From contig CAIYMN010000272.1 in NCBI GenBank assembly GCA_903927295.1, forward strand, positions 1-64,000: a DNA stretch of 64,000 nt, written 5' to 3'. This DNA is from an uncultured beta proteobacterium (GTDB taxonomy: Bacteria > Pseudomonadota > Gammaproteobacteria > Burkholderiales > Burkholderiaceae_C). Both the position numbers and the translations under genes were made by a program. The notes below the pieces were generated by a model. It was not told the DNA's origin, did no database searches, and saw nothing but the letters and a program-made list of their open reading frames with translations. This document shows positions 54,324 through 63,217 of this stretch, piece after piece (position 1 is the stretch's first letter; the number at the start of each line of letters is the position of its first letter).

Positions 54324-55235
54324 ATGTTTAGCTTTCTTCCAGCACCCATGGTCGGACTGATCGCCGCGATGCTACTGCTGCTCAACATATTGTTCTGGGT
54401 GCCCGTGCTGCTGTTGCTGGCTTTGGTCAAGCTGCTGATTCCACTCAAATCGGTGCGAATGGCTATAGACCCTCTGCTGCTGCACATTGCCGAAGCCTGG
54501 ATTGCCGGCAACAGTGCCTGGATGGGCCTGACGCAAGGCACGCAATGGGACGTTCAGGGCATCGACGATCTGAAGTACCACAGCTGGTACCTGGTGAACT
54601 GCAACCACCAGTCCTGGGTTGACATTCTGGTGCTGCAGCATCTTTTCAACCGCCGCATTCCGCTGCTCAAGTTCTTTCTCAAGCAGCAATTGATCTGGGT
54701 GCCTATCATGGGCCTGGCCTGGTGGGCACTGGAATTTCCCTTCATGCGTCGGCACAGCGAGGACTACCTTAAACAGCACCCTGAAATGCGCGGCAAGGAC
54801 CAGGAAACAACGCGCAAGGCCTGTGAAAAATTCGCCCTGATTCCGACCAGCGTCATGAATTTTCTGGAAGGCACACGCTTCACTCCCGCAAAACACCAGC
54901 GTCAGAAATCACCGTACCGGCATTTGCTCAAACCCAAGGCGGGTGGCCTGGCGCTGGCGCTGAACGCCATGGGTGACAAGTTTCAGGCGATTCTGGACGT
55001 GACCATTGTCTATCCGGAAGGAACGCCCGATTTCTGGCAGTTTCTGCGCGGACAGCTCAAGCGCGTGGTCGTTCGCGTGCGCACGATTCCGATACCGCAA
55101 CAACTGGCGCAATGCGATTACGCCGGCGACCCAGCGGTGCGCGAGGCCTACCAGAAATGGGTGCAGCAGTTGTGGCTGGACAAGGACGCGCAGATCGCCG
55201 CGCTTATTTCCCGCCCAGACCCATCGCCCGGGTGA
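54324..55235 (+). CDS. YihG-like 1-acylglycerol-3-phosphate acyltransferase
   Basis: A 303-residue membrane acyltransferase with an N-terminal hydrophobic hairpin (residues 5-40), catalytic HX4D as NHQSWVD near residue 92, a GVPEFPFMRR-like block (WALEFPFMRRHS) and FLEGTRFTP. This pattern is that of the YihG/PlsC-related family acting on lysophosphatidate. A TTG immediately precedes the ATG. It is divergent from the gas vesicle operon and its 3' end overlaps the convergent acyl-CoA dehydrogenase by 32 nt. Confidence 0.88.
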   Translation: MFSFLPAPMVGLIAAMLLLLNILFWVPVLLLLALVKLLIPLKSVRMAIDPLLLHIAEAWIAGNSAWMGLTQGTQWDVQGIDDLKYHSWYLVNCNHQSWVDILVLQHLFNRRIPLLKFFLKQQLIWVPIMGLAWWALEFPFMRRHSEDYLKQHPEMRGKDQETTRKACEKFALIPTSVMNFLEGTRFTPAKHQRQKSPYRHLLKPKAGGLALALNAMGDKFQAILDVTIVYPEGTPDFWQFLRGQLKRVVVRVRTIPIPQQLAQCDYAGDPAVREAYQKWVQQLWLDKDAQIAALISRPDPSPG

Positions 55236-56367
55236 TCACTTCTTTCATGATTTCGTTGGTGCCGCCGTAGATGCGCTGCACGCGGGCGTCGGCGTAGGCG
55301 CGGGTGATCGGGTAGTCCCACATATAGCCGTAGCCGCCAAACAGTTGCACGCACTCGTCCATCACCTTGCACTGCAGGTCCGAGCACCAGTACTTGGCCA
55401 TGCTGGCGGTCGCGGTGTCAAGCGCGCTGACCAGCAGAAGTTCCATGCATTTGTCGACAAAGACGCGAGCTATCTGCACCTCGGTCTGCAGTTCGGCCAG
55501 CGTAAAGCGCGTGTTCTGGAAGGCAGCGATCGGCTGACCAAAAACCTTGCGCTCTTTCACATAGTCCACCGTCCAGTCAATGGCCGCCTGCGAAGCCGCC
55601 ACGGCGCCAATGGCAATCTGCAAACGCTCCCAGGGCAACTGTTCCATCAGGCAGATGAAGCCGCGGTTTTCATGCGCTGGACCGCCCAGCAAGTGACTCG
55701 CCGGTATGCGCACATTGTCAAAGAAGAGTTCGGCAGTGTCCTGCGCCTTGAGCCCCAATTTCTTCAGGCGCTTGCCGACTGAATAGCCCGCCATGGCGCG
55801 CTCAACCAGCAGCAGACTGGTCCCCTTGGCACCCGCTGCCGGATTGGTCTTGGCCACGACAATCACCAGATCGGCGTGCCAGCCGTTGGTGATGAAGGTC
55901 TTGCTGCCGTTGAGCAGATAGCTGCCATCACCCTGCTGGATCGCCGTGGCCTTGATTCCCTGCAAATCGGACCCCGCAGAGGGCTCGCTCATGGCAATGG
56001 CGCCTATCAACTCGCCGCTGGCCATGCGTGGCAGGAAGTCCTTCTTCTGAGCTTCGGTACCGTAACGCAGGATGTAGGGTGCAACGATCTCGTTGTGCAG
56101 CGAGTAGCCAATGCCGGAAAAGCCTGCGCGACTCAGTTCCTCCATCTGCACCACCGAATACAGTTTGTCAGCTCCGGCGCCGCCATACTCCTCGGGCATG
56201 CTCATGCACAAGAAGCCGTTCTCTCCGGCCTTGTTCCAGACAGCACGATCCACGTAGCCCTGCTCTTCCCACGCGGCATGGAAAGGCGCAATTTCCTTGT
56301 CGATGAAGCGACGAAAACTGTCCCGAAAGGTTTCGTGGTCGGGATCAAACAGGGTTCTCTGGATCAT
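55204..56367 (-). CDS. Acyl-CoA dehydrogenase (long-chain type)
   Basis: A 387-residue FAD enzyme for the first step of beta-oxidation. FAD/substrate blocks AMSEPSAGSDLQG and RKVFGQPIAAFQNTRF are present. The C-terminal motif reads YGGTNEIMKE with Gly in place of the Glu of medium-chain enzymes; like long-chain dehydrogenases the catalytic base is probably Glu in LPWERLQIA. Divergent from the thiolase gene across a TetR-type palindrome. Confidence 0.92.
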   Translation of the reverse strand: MIQRTLFDPDHETFRDSFRRFIDKEIAPFHAAWEEQGYVDRAVWNKAGENGFLCMSMPEEYGGAGADKLYSVVQMEELSRAGFSGIGYSLHNEIVAPYILRYGTEAQKKDFLPRMASGELIGAIAMSEPSAGSDLQGIKATAIQQGDGSYLLNGSKTFITNGWHADLVIVVAKTNPAAGAKGTSLLLVERAMAGYSVGKRLKKLGLKAQDTAELFFDNVRIPASHLLGGPAHENRGFICLMEQLPWERLQIAIGAVAASQAAIDWTVDYVKERKVFGQPIAAFQNTRFTLAELQTEVQIARVFVDKCMELLLVSALDTATASMAKYWCSDLQCKVMDECVQLFGGYGYMWDYPITRAYADARVQRIYGGTNEIMKEVITRAMGLGGK

Positions 56368-56402
56368 GGCTTCATCGCAATCTTCAAAATGGACTATTTA
56401 TA

Positions 56403-56418
56403 CAAAGCGTTCGCTTTG
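56403..56418. promoter_or_regulatory. TetR-type operator between acyl-CoA dehydrogenase and thiolase genes
   Basis: CAAAGCG (56403-56409) and CGCTTTG (56412-56418) form a perfect palindrome with a 2-nt centre, 36 bp upstream of the dehydrogenase start and in the shared 174-bp divergent gap. Fatty-acid repressors of the TetR family (PsrA/FadR-like) bind such sites. No such repressor gene is in the window. Confidence 0.6.
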
Positions 56419-56447
56419 CGAAAAGAATATACTGCATTTATGAAGCC

Positions 56448-56515
56448 GTCACTGCGAGGAGCGTAGCGACGCGGCAGTCCATGCATGGATTGCCGCGCTG
56501 CGCTCGCAATGACGA
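56448..56515. repeat. Interspersed repeat, type A, copy 2
   Basis: A 68-bp copy of the element at 32347-32412: GTCACTGCGAGGAGCG at one end, CGCTCGCAATGACG at the other, with the core GCAGTCCATGCATGGATTGCCG. It forms a long inverted repeat just before the thiolase RBS. Confidence 0.8.
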
Positions 56516-56541
56516 AACCAAAATCCTGAACTGGAGTTCCC

Positions 56542-57747
56542 ATGACCGAAGCATTTGTGTATGACGCCATCCGCACACCGCGCGGCAAAGGCAAGAAAGA
56601 CGGCAGCCTGTATGAAGTCAAGCCGATCAACCTGCTCGCCGGGGTGCTGAGTGAACTGCAACGCCGCAACCAACTTGACACCTCGCGCGTTGACGACGTG
56701 GTGATGGGCGTTGTCTCTCCGGTCGGCGAGCAGGGCTCGGTGATTGCCAAGGTGGCAGCGTTGAAGGCGGGATGGGACTTCACCTGCTCTGGCGTGCAGA
56801 TCAACCGCTTTTGCGCCTCGGGTCTGGAAGCGGTCAACCTGGCGGCGCAAAAAGTGCGCTCGGGCTGGGAAGACCTCGTCGTGGCCGGCGGCGTGGAGAG
56901 CATGAGCCGGGTGCCGATTGGCTCTGACGGTGGCGCCTGGGCGATGGACCCCGAGACCAATTCGCAAACCGCTTTTGTACCGCAGGGCATTGGTGCCGAT
57001 CTGATAGCCACCCTGGAAGGTTTTTCGCGCGAGGACGTCGATGCCTTTGCATTGCAGAGCCAACTGCGCGCTGCCAACGCACGTAGCAAGGGCTACTTTG
57101 AACACTCCCTGGTTGCCGTCAAGGATGCACTGGGTCAGGTGATTCTGGGCGAAGACGAATTTATCAAGCCGCAAACCACGCTCGAAGGTCTGGCAACACT
57201 CAAGCCCGCTTTCGAGCAGATGGGTGGCATGGGTTTCGACCAGGTCGCGCTGACCCGTTACCCACAGGTCGAGCGCATCGCACACGTGCACCACGCGGGC
57301 AACTCCAGCGGCATCGTCGACGGCGCCGCAGCCCTGCTGATCGGCTCAGAAGCCGCAGGCAAGGTCCATCGCCTGACACCGCGAGCGCGCATCGTGTCGG
57401 CTGCGCTGAGCGGCGCCGATCCAACCATCATGCTGACCGGACCGATGCCAGCGGCGCGCAAGGCTCTGGCCAAAGCCGGTATGACGATTGATCAGATTGA
57501 TCTTTTTGAAGTCAACGAAGCCTTTGCCGCCGTCGTCATGCGCTTCATGAAGGAAATGAAAGTACCGCACGACAAAGTCAATGTGAATGGCGGCGCTATC
57601 GCCATGGGCCACCCGCTGGGTGCCACCGGCGCCATGATCCTGAGCATCCTGATTGACGAGTTGCACCGGCGCAAGCTGCGCTACGGTCTGGCCACGCTGT
57701 GCGTTGGTGGGGGCATGGGCATCGCGACGATAGTGGAGAGAATCTAA
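56542..57747 (+). CDS. fadA: Acetyl-CoA C-acyltransferase (thiolase)
   Basis: A 401-residue thiolase, last step of beta-oxidation. The acyl-accepting Cys is in [12 protein letters not shown] near residue 92, the catalytic His in [15 protein letters not shown], and the second Cys in [11 protein letters not shown]-type [13 protein letters not shown] and INEAFAAV-like EVNEAFAAV blocks are standard. It precedes the FadB-like gene, and a short gap full of repeats separates them. The family could also run toward synthesis (PhaA), but the context favours FadA. Confidence 0.9.
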   Translation: MTEAFVYDAIRTPRGKGKKDGSLYEVKPINLLAGVLSELQRRNQLDTSRVDDVVMGVVSPVGEQGSVIAKVAALKAGWDFTCSGVQINRFCASGLEAVNLAAQKVRSGWEDLVVAGGVESMSRVPIGSDGGAWAMDPETNSQTAFVPQGIGADLIATLEGFSREDVDAFALQSQLRAANARSKGYFEHSLVAVKDALGQVILGEDEFIKPQTTLEGLATLKPAFEQMGGMGFDQVALTRYPQVERIAHVHHAGNSSGIVDGAAALLIGSEAAGKVHRLTPRARIVSAALSGADPTIMLTGPMPAARKALAKAGMTIDQIDLFEVNEAFAAVVMRFMKEMKVPHDKVNVNGGAIAMGHPLGATGAMILSILIDELHRRKLRYGLATLCVGGGMGIATIVERI

Positions 57748-57773
57748 GGCCCAACGGTCCGACACACCAAAGC

Positions 57774-57862
57774 GTCATCCCGGACCTGATCCGGGATCCA
57801 TCCCTCAATCAGCATCCATCACTTATTTCATCTACTGGATTCCGGGTCAAGCCCGGAATGAC
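57774..57862. repeat. Interspersed repeat, type B, between thiolase and FadB genes
   Basis: GTCATCCCGGACCTGATCCG at one end and CCGGGTCAAGCCCGGAATGAC at the other, an inverted repeat with a variable middle. It is the same family as the copy inside ygiQ (33880-33947) and may act as an mRNA hairpin between fadA and fadB. Confidence 0.85.
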
Positions 57863-57889
57863 AATACACAAGCCCGGAATGACAATACA
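57848..57889. repeat. Perfect 21-bp tandem duplication ahead of the FadB-like start
   Basis: The 21-mer at 57848-57868 is repeated exactly at 57869-57889 and ends two bases before the ATG. It derives from the end of the neighbouring type B repeat and replaces the usual ribosome-binding region; no purine-rich Shine-Dalgarno is visible. Confidence 0.9.
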
Positions 57890-57891
57890 TC

Positions 57892-60051
57892 ATGAAGACT
57901 ATCAAATACCAACTCGCTGACGGCATTGCGACCATCACCTTCGACGAGCCCGATTCACCGGTCAACACCATGTGCCTGCAGTGGCAGCAAGATCTGAGCG
58001 CGCTCGCGGCCCAGGTTCTGCAGGACAAGGACAGCATCAAGGGCATCATCCTGGCGTCCGCAAAATCGACCTTCTTCGCTGGCGCGGACCTGAAGGGCGC
58101 GATGCGTCTGAAAGTCACGGACGCTGGCGCCATCTTCACGGAAATCGAACTCGTCAAGAAGAACTTCCGAACGCTGGAAACCCTGGGCAAGCCGGTGGTG
58201 AGTTGTCTGAACGGCACTGCTCTTGGTGGCGGTTGGGAAGTGGCATTGCTGGGTCACTACCGGATCGCCATCGATGATCGCAGGATACAGTTTGGTCTGC
58301 CTGAAGTGACGCTCGGCCTGCTGCCCGGTGCCAGCGGTGTGACCAAGATGACACGCCACCTTGGACTGATGGGCGCACAGCCCTACCTGGTCGAGGGCAA
58401 GACTTTTTCGCCGAAAGAGGCCAAGGGTTTGGGCCTGGTGCATGAACTGGTGGCGCCCTCAGAAGGCGCTGTAGCCGAGATGCGAGCCAGGGCCCTGGCC
58501 TGGATTGCCGCCAACCCGAGCGCCCAGCACCCCTGGGAAGCAAAAGACTACAAAGTCCCGGGCGGCACGCCGGCCAGCCCCAAATTGGCCATGATGCTGG
58601 TGGTAGCCCCGGCCATGATCAAGAAGCAGACGCGCGGCCTTTACCCGGCACCCGAAGCCATCATGGCCTGCATGGTCGAAGGCTTGCAGGTGGACATCCC
58701 GACCGCGCTGCGCATTGAGAGTCGCCATCTGGCCAAACTCATGACCGGCACCAACGCCCGCGCCATGATCAATACCTTCTTCTTCAATCTGAACGCCATC
58801 AAGAGCGGTCAGTCGCGCCCTGGCACCGCGCCACGCTACAAGCCGGTCAAAGTCGGCCTGCTGGGTGCGGGCATGATGGGCGCGGGGATCGCCTTCAGCC
58901 AGGCCAGCAAAGGTATTGCCACCGTCCTGAAGGATGTGAACCAGGAGCGGGCGGACCTTGGAAAGTCCTACAGCGCCAAACTGACGCAAGCCCGGGTTGA
59001 CAAGGGTCGCATGAGCGCCGAAGAGCAACAAACCATTCTTGCGCGCATTCAGGCCACCGACAAGGTTCAAGACCTGAAGGATTGCGACCTGATCATCGAG
59101 GCGGTGTTCGAAAACCGCGAACTCAAGGCTGCGGTGACACGGGAGTCTGAGCCATTGCTGGCCGCCGGAGGTTTTTTTGCTTCCAACACCTCCACCCTGC
59201 CCATCAGTGGCCTGGCCATGGCCAGTGCAGCGCCTGAGAAGTTCATCGGTATCCACTTTTTCAGCCCGGTCGACAAGATGAAACTGGTGGAGATCATTCG
59301 CGGCAAGCAGACTAGCGACGAGACCGTGGCACGCGCCTATGACTACGTTCAGGCAATCGGAAAGATGCCGATTGTCGTGAACGATTCGCGCGGCTTCTTT
59401 ACCAGCCGGGTTTTCGGTACCTTCGTCATGGAGGGCGTGGCGATGCTGGGCGAAGGCATCCCGGCAGCGGCAATAGAGAACGCGGGTGTCCAGTGCGGTA
59501 TGCCGGTGGGTCCGCTGGCGGTGCTGGATGAAGTAGCTCTGAACCTGAGCCTGCACGTGATGGAGCAGACCAAAGCCGACTATGAAGCCGAGGGCAAGGC
59601 CTACCTTGCCAGTCCGGGCGAAGCCCTGGTTGTCGAGATGGTGCGAAAACATCAGCGACCCGGCCGCGCCGCTGGTGGCGGCTTTTACGAATACCCGAAA
59701 GAAAAAGGTGCGAAGAAATTTCTGTGGCCGCAACTCAAGGCCCTCTACGAAAGAGCAGATGCCCCATGGAACATCACCGACATGAAGGACCGGATGCTGT
59801 ACCGCCAGGCCGTGGAGACGGCGCGCTGCCTGAGCGAAGGCGTGCTGACCAGCGTGCACGACGCCAACATCGGTTCCATCTTTGGCATTGGTTTTCCGGC
59901 CTGGACCGGCGGCGTGATGCAATTCATTTACGGTATGGGAGTAGACGCCTTTGTCCAGCGTGCAGATGAACTGGCAGCGCGCTTTGGCGCGGGCTTTGTC
60001 CTGACCGACGAGGTCAAGGCAAGCATCCGGCGCTTTGAGCCGGTCTACTGA
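57892..60051 (+). CDS. fadB: FadB/FadJ-like multifunctional beta-oxidation protein
   Basis: A 719-residue fusion of enoyl-CoA hydratase/isomerase (residues 1-190) and 3-hydroxyacyl-CoA dehydrogenase (about 305-719). The hydratase has AGADLKGAM, NGTALGGGWEVAL and GLPEVTLGLLPG. The dehydrogenase has GLLGAGMMGAGIAF and HFFSPVDKMKLVE with the catalytic His. Similar fusions run both middle steps of beta-oxidation. It follows fadA by 144 bp of repeat sequence and has no clear ribosome-binding site. Confidence 0.93.
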   Translation: MKTIKYQLADGIATITFDEPDSPVNTMCLQWQQDLSALAAQVLQDKDSIKGIILASAKSTFFAGADLKGAMRLKVTDAGAIFTEIELVKKNFRTLETLGKPVVSCLNGTALGGGWEVALLGHYRIAIDDRRIQFGLPEVTLGLLPGASGVTKMTRHLGLMGAQPYLVEGKTFSPKEAKGLGLVHELVAPSEGAVAEMRARALAWIAANPSAQHPWEAKDYKVPGGTPASPKLAMMLVVAPAMIKKQTRGLYPAPEAIMACMVEGLQVDIPTALRIESRHLAKLMTGTNARAMINTFFFNLNAIKSGQSRPGTAPRYKPVKVGLLGAGMMGAGIAFSQASKGIATVLKDVNQERADLGKSYSAKLTQARVDKGRMSAEEQQTILARIQATDKVQDLKDCDLIIEAVFENRELKAAVTRESEPLLAAGGFFASNTSTLPISGLAMASAAPEKFIGIHFFSPVDKMKLVEIIRGKQTSDETVARAYDYVQAIGKMPIVVNDSRGFFTSRVFGTFVMEGVAMLGEGIPAAAIENAGVQCGMPVGPLAVLDEVALNLSLHVMEQTKADYEAEGKAYLASPGEALVVEMVRKHQRPGRAAGGGFYEYPKEKGAKKFLWPQLKALYERADAPWNITDMKDRMLYRQAVETARCLSEGVLTSVHDANIGSIFGIGFPAWTGGVMQFIYGMGVDAFVQRADELAARFGAGFVLTDEVKASIRRFEPVY

Positions 60052-60055
60052 CATC

Positions 60056-60541
60056 GTGAAGCGCAGACTCAGGCTGCGCGAGCCCCGGCCCGGCGACATG
60101 GGCTGGGTCGTGCAGCAGCACGGTGAAATCTATGCGCGTGAATACGGCTGGAACGCCGAATTCGAAGCGCTGGTGGCCGACATCGTGGCGCGCTACCTGC
60201 GCCGCAGGCAGCCGCTATGGGAGCGCTGCTGGATTGCCGAGCTTGACGGAGAACGTGTCGGTTCGGTCTTCGTCGTGCGCAAATCCAACACTATCGCCCA
60301 GTTGCGCATGCTGATCCTGACACCGGCGGCGCGTGGTCTGGGACTGGGTACGCGGTTAACCGACGAGTGCCTCGCCTTCGCACGCAGCAAGGGCTACAGG
60401 AAGATGGTGCTGTGGACCAACAGTTGCCTGGACGCGGCACGCCACATCTACGCCAGCAAGGGTTTTCAGATGGTCAAGAGCGAACCCTATCACGGCTTCG
60501 GGCACGACCTGGTGGGCGAAACCTGGGCCTTGAAGCTTTAA
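60056..60541 (+). CDS. GNAT-family N-acetyltransferase
   Basis: A 161-residue GNAT protein. Motif A is visible as LRMLILTPAARGLGLGTRLTDECLAFARSKG with the R/Q-x-x-G-x-G/A-type acetyl-CoA loop (RGLGLG), and the C-terminal tail is AARHIYASKGF, common to this family. The GTG at 60056 is taken, five bases after the fadB stop; a TTG at 60035 inside fadB is possible. No RBS is visible, so coupling to fadB translation is likely. Substrate unknown. Confidence 0.78.
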   Translation: MKRRLRLREPRPGDMGWVVQQHGEIYAREYGWNAEFEALVADIVARYLRRRQPLWERCWIAELDGERVGSVFVVRKSNTIAQLRMLILTPAARGLGLGTRLTDECLAFARSKGYRKMVLWTNSCLDAARHIYASKGFQMVKSEPYHGFGHDLVGETWALKL

Positions 60542-60586
60542 GGCTGGCAGCGGGCGCAAAGGCGCCGCCACGGGGATAATGAGCCC

Positions 60587-61177
60587 ATGCCCGATTTCAA
60601 ACGCGCCGGTCCGGCCTCGCCATCCGATCTGTTCTGGTCTTTCACCTGGTTGGCACTGCAGGGTTTCGGTGGCGTGCTTGCCATCGTGCAGCACGAACTG
60701 GTAGACAAGAAGCAGTGGCTGACGCGCGAAGAGTTCATTGAAGACTGGGCGGTTGCACAGATCCTGCCCGGACCCAACGTCGTCAATCTTTCACTGATGA
60801 TTGGTGACCGCTATTTTGGCCTGCGCGGTGCCTTGATGGCCTTGGCCGGCATGCTGACTTTCCCGCTGCTGGTCGTCTTGACGCTGGCCGCCATCTTTTC
60901 CGGTATTTCGGATCTACCCGGAGTTCAGGGTGCGCTGCGTGGCATGGGTGCTGTGGCAGCCGGGTTGATTGCCGCAACCGGTATCAAACTGATCGCGGCC
61001 CTGCAGAAGAACGTGATGGGTACGCTGGCCTGTGGCCTGCTTGCCGCTCTCACGTTTGTGGCCGTTGCCCTGATGCGTGTACCCCTGGTATGGGTCCTGC
61101 TTCTGGTTGGTGGTGTTGCCTGCGCCTGGGCCTACCGGCAACTTGGACGCGCCGGCACCTTGAAGGGACTGCCATGA
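60587..61177 (+). CDS. chrA: Chromate transporter, N-terminal half-type (ChrA short chain)
   Basis: A 196-residue membrane protein of the CHR family with about five to six hydrophobic segments. The conserved motif FTWLALQGFGGVLAIVQHELV (first 15 residues shown as FGGV) and the ILPGPNVVNLSLMIG signature of ChrA are present. It overlaps the next gene by 4 nt; together they make a heterodimeric short-chain ChrA pair, which exports chromate in exchange for sulfate. Whether this pair confers resistance is not evident. Confidence 0.88.
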   Translation: MPDFKRAGPASPSDLFWSFTWLALQGFGGVLAIVQHELVDKKQWLTREEFIEDWAVAQILPGPNVVNLSLMIGDRYFGLRGALMALAGMLTFPLLVVLTLAAIFSGISDLPGVQGALRGMGAVAAGLIAATGIKLIAALQKNVMGTLACGLLAALTFVAVALMRVPLVWVLLLVGGVACAWAYRQLGRAGTLKGLP

Positions 61178-61770
61178 GCATCAACCTCGCCTTCACCGAT
61201 TGGCTTGCGCTATTGGCCCACTTTCTGTCGCTCTCGCTGCTGGCGGTTGGTGGCGCCATCACCACCGCACCGGATATGCACCGCTATCTGGTGACCGAGC
61301 AGCATTGGCTGAGCGACCCCCAGTTCAGTTCATCGATCGCGCTGGCGCAGGCCGCGCCCGGTCCAAACGTGCTGTTCATTGCGCTGTTCGGCTGGAACGT
61401 CGGATTGAACGCCGGTGGTGGTACAGCGGCCGGCATGGCGGCCTGGCCCCTGGCAGCGCTGGGCGTACTGATTGCCATGATAGGCATCCTCGTACCCAGC
61501 ACCACGCTGACCTTTGCCGCCACGCGCTGGAGTCATCAAAACCGGGAACTGCGTGCCGTGCGGGCCTTCAAGCAAGGCATGGCGCCTATCGTGATTGCGC
61601 TCTTGATTGCGACTGGCTGGCTGCTGGTCGCCAATCTGGGCCAGGCTGGCAAGAGCTGGCCACTGGGGCTGCTCACCGCAGTCACAGCGCTGCTGGTCTG
61701 GCGCACCCGGATTCACATGCTGTGGCTATTGGGAACCGGTGGCTTGCTGGGCTGGTTTGGCCTGGTTTGA
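61174..61770 (+). CDS. chrA: Chromate transporter, C-terminal half-type (ChrA short chain)
   Basis: A 198-residue partner of the preceding gene. LSLLAVGGAITTAPDMHRYLV and ALAQAAPGPNVLFIALFGWNVG are the second CHR domain signatures; five to six membrane segments follow. The ATG at 61174 overlaps the stop of its partner (ATGA) and has AAGG about nine bases upstream. Earlier in-frame ATG codons (61090) fall inside the first half. Confidence 0.88.
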   Translation: MSINLAFTDWLALLAHFLSLSLLAVGGAITTAPDMHRYLVTEQHWLSDPQFSSSIALAQAAPGPNVLFIALFGWNVGLNAGGGTAAGMAAWPLAALGVLIAMIGILVPSTTLTFAATRWSHQNRELRAVRAFKQGMAPIVIALLIATGWLLVANLGQAGKSWPLGLLTAVTALLVWRTRIHMLWLLGTGGLLGWFGLV

Positions 61771-61842
61771 AGTTGTGGGACGGACCGCAGCCACACGCAG
61801 TGGGCAAGCTCTGTCCTCAACATGACACGGGATGTTGGGTGT

Positions 61843-62718
61843 TCAGCCAACCGCCGCCAAGCCGTAAAAATTCCTGATCACATCCCACGCCGCCTGCGGT
61901 TCGTCAACGTAGCTGAACAAGGCGAGGTCCTGCTCCGTTATCGCTCCCTCCTCAACCATCACGTTGAGATTGAACAGGCGGTTCCAGTATTCCGAGCCAA
62001 ACAGCACGATCGGTACCGGCTTTGCCTTGCGCGTCTGCACCAGCGTGATGACTTCAAACAGTTCGTCCAGCGTGCCAAAGCCACCGGGAAATGCCACCAG
62101 CGCTTTGGCCCGCATCATGAAATGCATCTTGCGCAGCGCAAAGTAGTGAAACTTGAAACTCAGACTCGGTGTGATGTAGGGGTTGGGGCGCTGCTCGTTC
62201 GGCAGCGCGATGTTCAGCCCGACCGTCAGGGCACCCATCTCGTGCGCGCCGCGATTGGCCGCTTCCATGATGCCGGGGCCGCCGCCCGTGGCGATGAACA
62301 ATTGCTCTCGCAGGGGTCTGGGCGCGCTATAGGTGGCCACCATGCGGGCAAAGAGTCGCGCCTGATCGTAGTAATGCGCATTGCGCTGCTTGCGCTGCGC
62401 CACGGCCAGAGCGCTCGGATCGTCACTGCGTTGCGCCTCCCGCAGATCGACTTGTGCTGCTTCCGGCGAGCAGAATCGGGCGCTGCCGAAAACAACGACC
62501 GTACTCTCTATGCCTTGCGCCGTCTGATCCAGATCAGGTTTAAGCATCTCCAACTGAAAGCGGACGCCGCGCGCTTCCCGCCGAAGCAAAAACTCGGGAT
62601 CGGCAAAGGCAAGACGGTAGGCATCGGCACGCAAGGGCTTACCCCCACCGGCGTAATTCTGCAGCTCAGCCCAGGCGTCGGCCAGGCGACTCTCACTCAG
62701 ATCTTCGGTTTGGTCCAT
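61843..62718 (-). CDS. LOG-family (TIGR00730) nucleotide 5'-monophosphate phosphoribohydrolase
   Basis: A 291-residue protein of the large LOG family, once called lysine decarboxylase. GGGPGIMEAANRGAHE and PGGFGTLDELFEV are the signature motifs of LOG/cytokinin-activating phosphoribohydrolases; VVVFGSARF starts the Rossmann domain. In bacteria such proteins can release adenine-type bases from nucleotide monophosphates. The ATG at 62718 is where homology begins; a longer upstream frame (to 62964) is not supported. Confidence 0.9.
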   Translation of the reverse strand: MDQTEDLSESRLADAWAELQNYAGGGKPLRADAYRLAFADPEFLLRREARGVRFQLEMLKPDLDQTAQGIESTVVVFGSARFCSPEAAQVDLREAQRSDDPSALAVAQRKQRNAHYYDQARLFARMVATYSAPRPLREQLFIATGGGPGIMEAANRGAHEMGALTVGLNIALPNEQRPNPYITPSLSFKFHYFALRKMHFMMRAKALVAFPGGFGTLDELFEVITLVQTRKAKPVPIVLFGSEYWNRLFNLNVMVEEGAITEQDLALFSYVDEPQAAWDVIRNFYGLAAVG

Positions 62719-62731
62719 GAGCGCTGCGGCC

Positions 62732-63217
62732 TCAGCGTGGCTCGGACAACTGGCCTTGCACCGCCGCATTGGGTGCCAGAGGCGCAGAAGTTGGCTGCGG
62801 CAGTGGGTTGTCCAGCACTTCGCGCACGGAGGCAACAAAGTACTCCGTCTCACCGAAGCACGAGGATGGAATGAAGCGGTGCTGCTCGTAATTGAGCACG
62901 ACGCGCTTGCCGGCCAGCACATTGATTCTTTGTGCCACCGCTTCTTCCCGCACGGTGAAGTCAAACTTTTCAGGAATCGCGCCGGGCATGGTCACCATGG
63001 CAATTTCACCTTCCCAGGTCTTGCACAGCCAGCCCTTCTTGGAGAGCTTTTGCACATAGCCGGCGCGCTCTCCCTGCGAATAGCTCCAGTTCAGGGTGAG
63101 CCAGAGCCAGCCGCCGGCAAGCAGCAAGATGACAATCATGACGATCAGAAAGAAGCGCAGGATTTTCGATTTCATAACAGGTCGGTCCTGGTCTTGAGTG
63201 GATTTGAGAAGAGACAT
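62732..63217 (-). CDS. Membrane-anchored hypothetical protein
   Basis: A 161-residue protein with one N-terminal membrane segment (about residues 20-42, ILRFFLIVMIVILLLAGGWL) and a periplasmic or cytoplasmic domain of about 115 residues carrying two Cys (SSCFGE, WLCKTW), ending in a Pro-rich tail. The ATG at 63217 overlaps the rlmB stop (TGATG). An ATG at 63175 would start just before the membrane segment. Not recognised beyond a common hypothetical next to rlmB in Burkholderiales. Confidence 0.75.
   Translation of the reverse strand: MSLLKSTQDQDRPVMKSKILRFFLIVMIVILLLAGGWLWLTLNWSYSQGERAGYVQKLSKKGWLCKTWEGEIAMVTMPGAIPEKFDFTVREEAVAQRINVLAGKRVVLNYEQHRFIPSSCFGETEYFVASVREVLDNPLPQPTSAPLAPNAAVQGQLSEPR

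Noticed and set aside
58459-60099. A 546-codon open frame on the minus strand opposite the FadB-like gene
   Set aside because: Its translation is His/Gln/Gly-rich without domains and mirrors codon bias of the real gene on the plus strand.
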